In this document: positions 32,917 through 44,500 of the stretch, piece by piece
Position numbering within the stretch: the first letter of the stretch is position 1
Layout: each line of letters starts with the position of its first letter
Assembly (NCBI GenBank): GCA_023213315.1
Contig: JAKCPI010004278.1
Coordinates: 1-64,000 of the forward strand
Direction of reading: 5' to 3'
DNA: 64,000 bases
Origin: Euborellia annulipes
Lineage: Eukaryota; Arthropoda; Insecta; Dermaptera; Anisolabididae
The notes under the pieces: generated by a model
Databases searched by the model: none
What the model was told of the DNA's origin: nothing
The model's input: the letters and a program-made list of their open reading frames with translations, nothing else
Translations under genes and position numbers: made by a program

Positions 32917-33590
32917 AAAAAATGTGGTATGACTGGCGCACAGCACACAACTTTCTCTTACCTTCGGTAATCGAAAGTTGTGTTCTGTGCTTGTCACACC
33001 AGATTTTTCGTGTCGAAATATATTTAGTTCCCGCCAATATATTAGAAATTTAAGATGTCAAAATTATAAACATGGGAAAATATTTATATTTTGTTACCAT
33101 GGCAACCATTTCTCCTATCTTTCCTATGAAGCACAAGAGTAAAGTGTGCTTCAAACAATTTTGAGGGCAAAACGAGAATATACATTTGAAAGAGCATCTA
33201 AAAAATAATTGATTTTTGAATTTTAATCAAAATCGTTAGAGCGAATTTTGAGAAAATCGAAAAAAACTGAAAAAGTACATCAGTAAAGTACTAGTACTCT
33301 TGGGCCGATTTTGATTAAAAGCTTATTTTTCCGGTCCCGGGAGGTATTTAACTTAAATATAAAATTTCAACCTCCTAGCTCAATTCCTTCATGCTTAAAA
33401 TTGAACACACACACACACACCCACACACACACAGACAGACCATGTCGCGAAAACCACTTTTTTGGATTCAGGGGACCTCAAAACGTGAAGATCCATCAAA
33501 ATCTCGACATCGAATTTTTGACATGAATCCAATACTTTCTCTCTATATATATATTACATATATACATAGGTAAGAGAAAGTAAAAATGTG
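32917..33590 (+). repeat. Composite repeat: hairpin, X-box, CA tract, conserved end
   Basis: Order is hairpin (to 33008), GTTACCATGGCAACC near 33097, AGTAAAGTACTAGTACT near 33285, a CA tract near 33404, then a TTGGATTCAGGGGACCTC block. The same modules occur inverted at 47405-48066. Confidence 0.72.
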
Positions 33591-34697
33591 GTCTATGATT
33601 AAAAAATTCCTCTAATAATAATATTCAAACCACAAAATCTTTGATATGGGCTAAAAATGGAAAAAAATAAATTGATATAGTTGTTATATATGAAATCTTA
33701 ATTTTTCATATGTTTTTTTTTGAAAAATTGGAAAAATTTTGTTTGAAATTTTTTACCCTGTTGAAAATTTTTTTATATTTTTTCGACTGGGGGTTTTTAA
33801 TTTTTTTTTTTTTTTTGGGAGGGGGGGCCCCCTCCCCCTCTTAAATACGTCCCTGGTGTATGCGTGTGTGAATGGGAAAGGTTTTTTATAAAAAAAAAAA
33901 ATTATAAATATTGTAAAATAAGTTCAAATAAGATGAAAGGAAAAAAGCATAAATAAAAGCAAAAAATAAAAATAATCTCAATAATTAGTTTTTCCTAATT
34001 CGTATAGAAATTAAATATCTAATGGTTGTTATAAAATTGAGCAATAAGCATTTTGTTAAAATCCGTCTCTACTGATATGTTTTTGTTTTTTTATTATTAA
34101 TTTTATTATTCTTTGTATCATTTATAGCACTTTATTTGTTTTAAATCATTTGTAATAAACGTTTTAAAAAACATTCTTCTCCTTCTCCAGTATAAATTGG
34201 ATTGACTTTATCTCAAAAAGTAGAGTCAATTCAACAAAAATATTATTTTTTTCGAATTCAGCAGACCAAAATTGTTTAATAAAAATCTGTGTTGCCCTGT
34301 GTTATATATAGAAGATTGTTAAAAATATTGAAGAATTTTAGAAATCAGTAAAATTAAACAGAGGTTACTTAAATTGTTTACCCGAGCGCCAGGAGAGTAG
34401 GCATCAAATGGTCCTGGAACGCGATGCTGGATGCTGGGCAGCGGAGGGAAGGCGGAGCCAGCAAAGAGCGACTCGGCTAATGATGGAAGAAAACTTCCTG
34501 TTAAGATCCAATTATCCCACTCTCGGGTTCTGGACATTTGAGTTTGACTAATAACACTAGTCGACAAGGTTTTTTTCACAAGATATCTGATTAGTGAACC
34601 TAGTGCATTTTTTCATTCTGAATTCAGATATGTAGTTAGAATTTTTCCATCAGGCACAGTTTTAGAGATATAGAGCAAAATAGATTTTAATAGAAAT

Positions 34698-34903
34698 GCC
34701 CGGGGCACAATACCTCTTTAGCGCCCCCCCTCATTCGAAAATCATATAATATTATATGTAAAATATACAAAATTATTATATTACACTGGCACTAAATTTA
34801 AAATATATTTTCCAGAAATCAACTATAATAAAAATAAAAATTATCCAGCAATTTGTTGTTTTGCGGACCCATTTGACGCCCCTGTGTGAGTAGCGCCCTG
34901 GGC
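34698..34903. mobile_element. Probable hAT-type MITE
   Basis: CCGGGGCACAATACC at one end and GCGCCCTGGGC at the other, with GCGCCCCC tracts just inside. I could not settle a target duplication. Confidence 0.4.
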
Positions 34904-35389
34904 ATGACCCCCCACCCCCCGGCTGAAGTTGGTTTATTTGAGAAAGAAAAAAAGGTAAATCTTCAGCAATTTTTTATTAGTTTACAAAGCATTATAATAT
35001 TTCGAAATATTTCAGAGACGTATCGGCACCCCTTCTTCAGTAAATTTCGAAATTTTTGGAAATAATGCCTTGTAAACTATTAAAAAATTGCTGAGAATTT
35101 ACCGTTTTTCTTTCTCAAATGTCAATTCCTATTTAAATATTTATTCTTGACCAAAATACATTAAAACTTACTTTTATTTTAGAAAATATATAGCTACGAA
35201 TTTCGTTTTTCAGTATTATAATAGTAAATCTGTGGAATAATAACTTTGAAATTTAGAAAAAAAATGTTTTTGACGATAACAAATGTATTTATTAATATAA
35301 TCAATCAATGGAATGTAATTATTGATATATTTTTTTATTCTTCATACGTTATTTTTTAATAAATTTATTTGTATAAAAAATATATTTTT

Positions 35390-36480
35390 GTAACAAGAGT
35401 GAACAGGAGAATAGAATAGTAGAGGAGTGTGTTGGCGCCAAAAAAAAATAACCTCCTCTCTGTTTTTGATCTCCGGGTAATAATCATTGGAAATTTATCT
35501 TATAAATTATATAGATATATTGTGTATAGAAAGAAAAAAAGAATAAAATATCTGATTTGTGCTGCACTCTTGTGGAAACTTTAAAAATTATACTTATAAT
35601 TCTAAAAGTCCCCACAGGGTCGCAGCACTAGTCAACTTGAGATATCCTCTTAATTTATATGATAAATTTCCAATGATGTTATACCCGGAGATCAAAAACA
35701 GAGAGGAGGTTATTTTTTTTTTTTGGCGCCAACACACTCCTCTACTATTCTATTCTCCTGTTCACTCTTGTTTCAAAAACAATCAATGTAATAATTATTT
35801 AATAATATTCTTCATATGTTTTAATTATTTTTAATAAATTTGTATTAAAAATATGATTGATCTTTGTAACAGGAGTGAACAGGAGAATAGAATAGTAGAG
35901 GAGTGTGTTGGATGCAAAAAAAAATAACGTCTCTGTTTTTAATCTCCGGGTACATTGGAGTACCTCCCCCCCCTCCCCCCCATGGGACTCAGGCCTTGGC
36001 TAGATATTTAAGCTCTATAATACAAATTATATTTCATATAGGGAATGAGAAAGTAAAATATAATTTAAGCTAGCTAAAAAAAAAAAACGATTTATAAATA
36101 ATCTTGAATTTTTCAAATGTTTGAAAAAATTTTCTTGAAACCTCCCCCTCCCCCCTCCCCCCTATCAAAAATTTCTAGGTGCGGGTATAATCATTGGAAA
36201 TAAGAGGAAATCTCAGGCTGATTAGTGCTGCGATCCTGTGGAGACCTTTAGAATTAAGTATAATTTTTAGTTTCCACAAGAGTGCAGCACAAACCAGATA
36301 TTTCATTCAATTATAAAGATTTTCTTTCTTTCTATATAAAATATAATTTGAATTTATATGATAAATTATCAATAATTCTACCCGGAGATCAAAAACAGAG
36401 AGGAGGTTATTTTTTTTTGGGCGCCAACACACTCCTTTGCTATTCTATTCTCCTGTTCATTTCTGTTACAAAGACCATAT
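35390..36480. repeat. Alternating direct and inverted repeat blocks
   Basis: Four blocks built on GTGAACAGGAGAATAGAATA and TCTGTTTTTGATCTCCGGGT alternate in orientation at about 35393, 35660, 35870 and 36370. Between them are shared TTTCCACAAGAGTGCAGCAC segments. Confidence 0.6.
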
Positions 36481-38386
36481 TTTTTTTTCTATTGTACCCG
36501 TTTAGCTACCCGCCATTGTGTACCATATTATTAAAAAATACAATTAAAAAGTATGAAGAATATTAATTGATAAATCATTATATGAATATTAACAATTAAT
36601 TAATTAAATTTGTTATATATAGTCTTACAGTCAAAATACATTAAAAAATATTATATTTTTTGTAAATTAAGTACAAAGAGAGTAGTTTGATTATTTATTG
36701 ATTTTATTCTTTTTAAAGGACGGAATACAATAAATAGAGTATATAAATAAATTTATCTTTTAAATTATAAATTGCACATTTTAAGATTTCAAATATTAAA
36801 TATCAAAATAGCTTTTTTGATTTTTATAACTTAATTAATAATTAACTACGAGTAATATTGTACAATAACAAAGTCTCATTTTTATTTAAAAAAATAAATA
36901 AAAAGAATCAGAATGTTAAACCCATTCTCATTAGAGAAATTCAATTTAATTTCTTTTTTGCACCTAAAGGGTATCTTACACGACCAATCATTGCTTGAGG
37001 AACAAGGAATCCTTATGCCAACAATCATGTTGAATTTGGGAGATCTCCCCATTATCCTGGTTCTCGCCATGCTAATATGAAACAGAGATCCATATCTCAA
37101 GGAAACTGCTGGGACCCTGAAGCCAATTTTAGCTAATAATTCGGGGCTATCCCAACAGTTTCCCAAAAGACAATTCAAACATTTGATTTTGTCGTTCATG
37201 GTTATTAACTATAAAAACCGAAGGTCATACAGAAGAGTCCCTTAAAAAAAAACATAACGACCTAGAAGAAAATCTTCCTTTGAAAAAATACATGCTTCTT
37301 CTCCTTCCTCAGAAGCAAATCCTAGTTGCGCCACTGTAAAATATGTTTAGAAGCCAGAATGGTAGTAAAAAAGAAGAATTCCAGGAAATATTTACTCAAT
37401 CTTCTAGAACTGCTTCCCCAATTTTTTACACCTTCGAAAAAACACATAATATATTCGTATTTTCGTGTACGGCTGGGGAAAAACGAAAACAAATTTAGAT
37501 CGTTCCAATAATAGACAATTTTTGTTCAAAAATTCAATCATATAATTAATTACAACACATTTTCGAAAGTTTACTTGGTGGAATGATGTAAACTACAGTA
37601 AAGGAAACATAACTTTTTTTATTATTCGCAGAATTTATGATCTTGCGAAAAGAAAAAAAAATTTTGTTTTCTTTATACTAGACATCCGTATTTTACATCT
37701 TATCGCCAAGTTAATCTCGAAAATTCGTTCTAGTATATCGACTAGAGGAGGCAAATAGCTGAGGGATAAAGCAGTTAAGCTTTTTCGAGTTCAAATCCAC
37801 CTCGTGGCAAATAATTACCAACTCTATTTAAAATGCCTCCTCCTGAGAGAGGAATCGGAAACCCACCTCAGAATTATTCCCATGAAAGTTACTCCCAAGA
37901 GTAACCACAACGTGAATGTCAGTTCTGGCACGAATAACCGAAGAGAGTTCTGGGCTGTTTTTCACGGATTAGTTCCAGTTTTTGAATTATACTCTACTCT
38001 AAGTTTCATCACTGATGGTCAAGAAGATAGTCCTGAGAAATAGATTTAACAAATTTTCTAATGTCAAATTGAAATTTAAAGTTAGGCAGGCACAGCTTTA
38101 TTAAATTTGTTACTTGAACTAAACTTTTCCTGGCATTCCTCTTAGAAAAAATGGTTAAAGAACTTGCTTACTATTCCGTTATTAGTAAGCCCTTGGTTAT
38201 ATTCGCTCCTTGACTTTGAGCGATGAGCGTACACATATTTTGAAAATTCAAAAGAAAAGAGACAAAATCCATATCTAGCTAGTATAATATTATTAGAAAG
38301 CAAATTTTGAAATTTGTTTTTTATCATCTTTCAAATGTTTTTTTTTTTCTTGATGCCAAATTTTTGTTGAAAATTTCATTCTATGA

Positions 38387-38561
38387 TTATTGGTGCAAAT
38401 TGACATGGCAAAGAGGACAGGTTCGTCGGATGCGCATTTCTTGTTCGGCCGCCGAATGTCGGCATTGGGGACAGGTCCAAATTGTCGAAGGATCCATCAA
38501 AGGGCGACCCGTTGCCACACAGATAGGAAAATGCGTCTCGCAACTCGGACACACCGAACTC
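38387..38561 (-). CDS. WDR35: WDR35 exon 20 and stop
   Basis: Encodes [31 protein letters not shown] and [11 protein letters not shown], then TAA. It contains the last three Cys-pair motifs of the zinc-binding end. Confidence 0.94.
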
Positions 38562-41500
38562 CTATTTATAACAAAGAAAATTCATTTTTTATTGATGAAG
38601 GTAGGTATGATTGAGAAGAATGTTGACAATTAAAACTCTGAGATGATTATCAGGCCAATTTATTAGGATTTTCTCATCCAGCTATGTTTTTACCGATAAG
38701 ATGGCGTTAGGGGTCTAAAAATTTAGCCAAATAAGTCCAACTATTACGAAAATTTGCCAATAGAATAGCAGGGCTATATATTTAATCTCATATATTTGTT
38801 TGATTTTCGTTCGTCTTTAAATAATGAATAGTTTATAAATATTATTATATATTATATATCATTTATAACAGCATAAAAATATATAAATACAGGCTTACAA
38901 GTGATCTGATAATGCCGGCTGTTAGACTAGCCTGCCATCTTTTGCAAGAGTGCTGAACTATTTGGCCGTTAATTTTTAAATAAATACAAAATTTATTTTT
39001 TACTTGGTTTTACTTTATTTAATTATTCTAGGTTAGATATTAATGAATTTACATTATTAGATTAAAAAAAATCTGGTATGACTGGTCGCACAGCATACAA
39101 CTTTCACTTACCTTCGGTAATCGAAAGTTGTGTACTGTGCTTGTCCCCCCAGATTTTTTGTGTCGATATATATTTATTTTCCGACAGTACGGTACATTCA
39201 AGTTTCAAGATGTAAAATTTATAAGTAAGGAATTTTAATTATCAACAACCTTTTCAATCATTATTTTTTATTTAAAATGACAATTTGTGAAGTGGCTATT
39301 GTATTTCAACCTTAGATGAGGGAGCGGGCAGCCAGGAAGTAAGCCTCTACGAAATGAAACTCAAGAATAATGGAGACAGTTTCGGCTATAATTAAATATC
39401 GCCAGCCTCAGTCCATTTTCGAGAGTATGCACTCAAATGCCAATGCATTGAGCCAAATGTAGAGTTGTCAATTGGTGGGTATTAATATACATAAAATGCG
39501 TGTACAGTGAGGGACAATATTAAGTCTCACTCATGCTTTTTCTACTTGTGATTATTTCATTGTTTTTAAAAAAAAATATATATTTTTTAATTGAAACTTT
39601 CATGGTTCAAAATTAGAAAATTTCCAATAAAGATTTTTATTTTCTTTTATAAAAACAATGAAATAATCACAAGTAGAAAACGCATGGGTGGGACTTAATA
39701 TTGTCCCTCACTGTACATATATCCAAGCAATGCTAAGAGCTTTTTATATACGATATATTCAGTTCCAGTGACAAAATTGTACTGTCTCCACTACTCTTGG
39801 GTTTCATTTCGTAGAGGCTTACTTCCTGGCTGCCCGCTCCCTCGCCTATTGTTTTATTTAAAATTTCATCCTACCAATCAGGTATCATTGTTTCACAGCT
39901 TTTGCATTCGGATCGAGACATTCGTGAATCTTTCGTTGAATATTTTGTAAAAATATCTAAAGCGAGGGCCTCGTATTCGGCTTTCTTTGCGGGCTCCATC
40001 TGTTGGGCAAATGTTGAAATTTTTTTTAGTTAATTTTTTGCAAAGGTGATGAAGAATTTTTGCCTCACCTCAGCTAGAGCTTCTAATTTGATGAAAGCTT
40101 TATTGCAAAATGAGAAAGACTTGTTTGCACAGGCAGTCAACGCTTGAAGGGCGTAAACGTCCTCGGCATTTAAGAGATCATCGTATCTTGTGAGATGCAA
40201 CGCGCTCTTCATTGCAGCATCCAAATCACCTGTAAACAAATTTCTCTTTATTTTCATTTCATCTCGGATAATAAAAGATGACAGATACCTGTATAGAGCT
40301 GCCGATGGGCCAGAAGGAGATAATGGAAAGCCTCCGCCCCTCGCCAAGCGTTATCCTTCAACCAGGGTGCCATATCAGCGAGAACATCCACTCCGAGTAA
40401 CTTGGAACGGCCATGCTGCTCGACTAAAAGCGCCGCCAACACATGCATTTTCTTTAACCGAAGAGGCGATGAGATCCCCTTCTCTCGTTCCTTGTAGGCT
40501 AACTAAAATTGAATTTTTTAATTTTATTTTCCTCAGAATATGTTTATTAAAGATTTTGTGGTTTGTTATTTTGGAAGTTTTTAATTATAGACCACATTTT
40601 GTATAAAAATATAAATACTGTACAACGTTTCGACTGCTTATTCTGCAGTCGTTTTCAAGTACTATACACTTGCTACGACTCAAGTGAACTAATCTCTAAG
40701 GGACCGTTACGTTCATTTTATATACAACGTCTGCGCCATATACAGTCATTCCTATGAACTTTGACAGAAAGTTCAGCGCCATCTACACTCATTCCAAAGA
40801 AGTTAGACACAATCATCAAAGCAAGTGCTTACATAAAAAGCATGATGTTACTATAAGTTTGATTTTTTAACATAGATGGTACAAAATATTATTATTAAAT
40901 TATTCCATAATACAATAATCAAACTTTAATATCTAATTAACATTTTTCTCATTTGTGTTCAGTACTTCAAAACGACTGCAGAATAAGCAGTTGAAACGTT
41001 GTACAGTATTTATATTTTTAATAAATAATTAATAAACAAAATGTGGTCTATAATTAAAAATTCCTCAGAATAACGTCACTATTTTTTTTAAAGCATACCT
41101 GGTAGAGCAATTTGGCCGCCTCCAGAAGTCGCCCCGCTTTTTTATATAAAGCCACAGCTTCCAGGGGTCTATTTTTCTCTAGAAGATGCTCTCCGTATTG
41201 AATTAATAAATCATTGATCTCCGGTAATTTATAATGTTTAGCTAATTCAATTGCTTGGTCCCATTGATTGAGAGCAACGCATGCGTCCACTGCGGATTTC
41301 ATTTCACCGCACTAAAAATGAAATTTTATATTAGAAAACTAATTACTCGTCAATATATGAGCAAAAAAAAAAAATGAAATGAACGCAAACCAGTGGCGGC
41401 GCGTCCACTAGGCAAACTAGGCGGCCGCCTAGGGCGGCAACCTGGAGAGGGCGGCAAAAAGGGAAAAATAAAAAATTTTGGTTCCGCGGGCGGCAAAAAT

Positions 41501-44500
41501 TTAGCGTCTCTAAAAAAAAGGTAAAATATTTTTATGCTGAAAAAAATTTATGTTCCGCGGGCGGGGCATGGGAAATAATTTCGGTCCCGGGGGCGGCAAA
41601 AATTTTGTGTCTCTAAAAATAAGGTAAAATATTTTTACGGGCGGAAAAAAATTTATGTTCTGCGGGCGGGAAAAATTTCGGTCCCGGGAGCGGCAAAAAT
41701 TTTGTCTCTAAAAAAAAAAGGTAAAAATTTTTTTCGGACGGGAGAAAATTTCGTTTTGGGGGGGGGGGGGGGGCGCAAAAAAAATATCTTGCCTAGGGCG
41801 GCAGAATAGCTTGCGCCGGCCCTGACGCAAACACACCTTTAAGTATGCATCGACTGCCTGCGCGCACATGGCAACAGAGAAGAACATCTCTGCAATTGTT
41901 GACAACAATGGATGATTTTCTGGTAATGATTTTGCCGATTTTTCTAACGCCTCAAAATCCTCCAATTGATAATAACATTGAATTAGCATACCCTCGTTGC
42001 TCGATTTCTCAAAATATTCCCGAGCGCCTTCCCTGAAAAAATTTTTAAAAAATTTAGAACTATACAGTAAATTTGTTTAATTCTTAATAAAAAGCTACCA
42101 GTCATGTTTATCAGCAAGTTGTTGTCCGATGGCATTGTAAGCTTTGGCGATTTGAGCATCAGTGGCCACACCAGATCCTCCAGTGCGCATTAATTGAAGC
42201 ACTTGAAAACAATCGCCAAGTTTCTCTCTCAACGCAATTGCCAAATCCCTGTAAAAATAAAAAGTTTTAAAAAAGTTGATATTTAAGGAACGGATATATA
42301 CATGGAATATAACTTCTAAATGAGTGAGAATTAACAATGCTCTAACTGCATTGGTTTTGGGATTGAACTTCGACGACTCGATTGCCACTTGCCCCATATG
42401 CATGATTTGAATTTTGTTCATTTTCAAACTTCAAATGAATATAATTTAATCAGAGCTGCTGGACAATAGCACACTGGTAAAGTTCTTGTCTTATGTGCTT
42501 GAGGTCAAGTGTTCCACTCCCATCTCATGTGACAAACTGGTCTCCGATGCCGAATTAGATTAAACACTTTTATTTCAACTACCAATTTTCCAAAAAACAT
42601 TGGTTTCGCAAGAGTCGGTCAACTGACCAAACAACGTGCCCGCTGTTTGCGGGCAACGTTTTGGCATAGCTGTATGTATAGAGGGTAATGATGAGAAACA
42701 ATGAAGGAATACAAATATAATTTTATTTATATACTCTTGATGATTAAATTGGCTGCATAAAGCATCATCAAGTCCGTTAAGGGGGAGTGTAGGAGGTGAA
42801 ATTTGTAAAACAGATATTTTATGATATTTTTCCACGAGTTTTTTATTTAAATGAATTAAATTGTGTTTGTGCAGAGCCCTGATGATGGCTCAGCATATGC
42901 TGAAACTATATTCAATCAGCAACAAATCTAAAAATGAAAAATAAATTGTTTTATTTTTCATTATTTATTGTAGAATTTTTTAACGAGTTTACTTGTTCTT
43001 TATAGGGATTAATTTACTTTTTAAAATTATATTTTTTACCTGATGTTTCTCATCAATTTTAATAACTTTCAAAAATAAATTTAAGTACGAGTTTTTGTTA
43101 TTTATGTGTTAGAACTACTACTATATATGTATTAGACTATTTATTAAATAAATTAAAATTACTTTCTCGATAAAACCCGCAAAATAAAATAATAAATTAG
43201 AGCTATATTAACCTTCTATCAGCCTCGAGATAGAGATTCTCTGCTTGTTGGTAATTAGCAAACCAAGCTGCTACTTGAGCCTTTCTTAACGCCTCTGAAT
43301 GAAGTCCTCGAAGTCGACGGACCAATTGAACACCCGGATAATCGGAACAACGAACAAAAGCCATCTCGGCAGCATCAAGATCGAGTTCCTTGACGGCAGC
43401 CTCGGCTATCAATCGCCATAATCGGGGATGTGGATTCTCTTGCACGAAAGTCGTCGCTTCATTCAGGCCAACTTTCTCTAGGAGATTTCTCGTATCACGC
43501 AGAGATTTCACCTCTAAATCATCTAAATGATCAGAGACGTTCGGTTTATCCGGATGTTGCATCAATTCATCCAATAATGCAACTCGTACTTCCAATTCCT
43601 TAAAAAAACAAACAAATGTAGAATGGGAATTTAGAGTGTAGAGAGTGGATTTTAAAAGAAATAATTACTTTAAAGGAACATATGTAGCCAGAAGTGAAGA
43701 GAGGCTCTTCAGGATCGTTTCCACGGAGGATATACATCCTCGTTTTTTCCATAACCGCTAAGAGATCCGCGTTATCCGACGCCCATCGCATGGACCAGAC
43801 ATCTTTTCTCTCAGCGGGATTCAATCCGCCTCGAGTTGTATTATTAGAGCCTTCCAGATCGAGAAAAGAGAGAATTCCAGTTGAAGAAATGACCGCCAAG
43901 CGCCTAGAAAAATATCACAGACTTACAAGTTGTTTTTTTTTTTTTTTATTATTGGAGAGAGAATCTCAATCTATACTGTAATTAATGGCCATAGAAAAAC
44001 GCATTTGTCTCAGACGAGCGTTTCTCAAATCGCATCTCAAAGATATCTAGTCGAGGGTAGCTCGAAAAGTAAGCTCCGTTTCCGCGGCACCGCAGTTCCG
44101 CTCATGTACAGTAGTTGCTCTGGATCAAGCAGAACGAAATGCCGCCATGTTTAGCTCGGTCTGCGTTGTGATTGTGTTTCTATGGTGAGAAGATGGGTCC
44201 AAGAAACAACAGATGGACGTCCACTTGGTTCATTGGCATGCACTTGATCACGCCCTTCTTTAAATTATCGGCTCCATCTTCTCACCATTGCATTTTCTCC
44301 GTAAACCTCACAGATTTCTCGATGAATGATTTAACATTCTTTGCATTCAGAAAACGAATTACAATTCTAATTTCATAAGCGGCGGGTTTTTCGATCAACG
44401 ATGCCATTCCATTTTAAACAATCACTACGAATGACACACGACACAGAGCGAGCTCGAAATGGCGTCGTTTCGTTGTGCTTGACTCAGAGCTACTAGACAC

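Larger units (their letters stand above)
30851..38386. other. Repeat-filled spacer between convergent gene 2 and WDR35
   Basis: I find no coding exon here. It contains a SINE (31146-31392), two hairpin elements near 32650 and 32917, the composite hairpin/X-box/CA repeat (32917-33590), a probable hAT-type element (about 34698-34903) and alternating inverted blocks with an AACAGGAGAATAGAATAG motif between 35390 and 36480. The rest is AT-rich unique-looking sequence, including 36490-38380. Confidence 0.6.

Noticed and set aside
33400..33435. Coding His/Thr-rich peptide in the CA tract
   Set aside because: Frame is a by-product of the microsatellite inside a dispersed repeat.
43930..44378. Plus-strand open frames at 43930-44378
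   Set aside because: They lie in the mariner-type remnant, whose recognisable transposase piece is on the minus strand.
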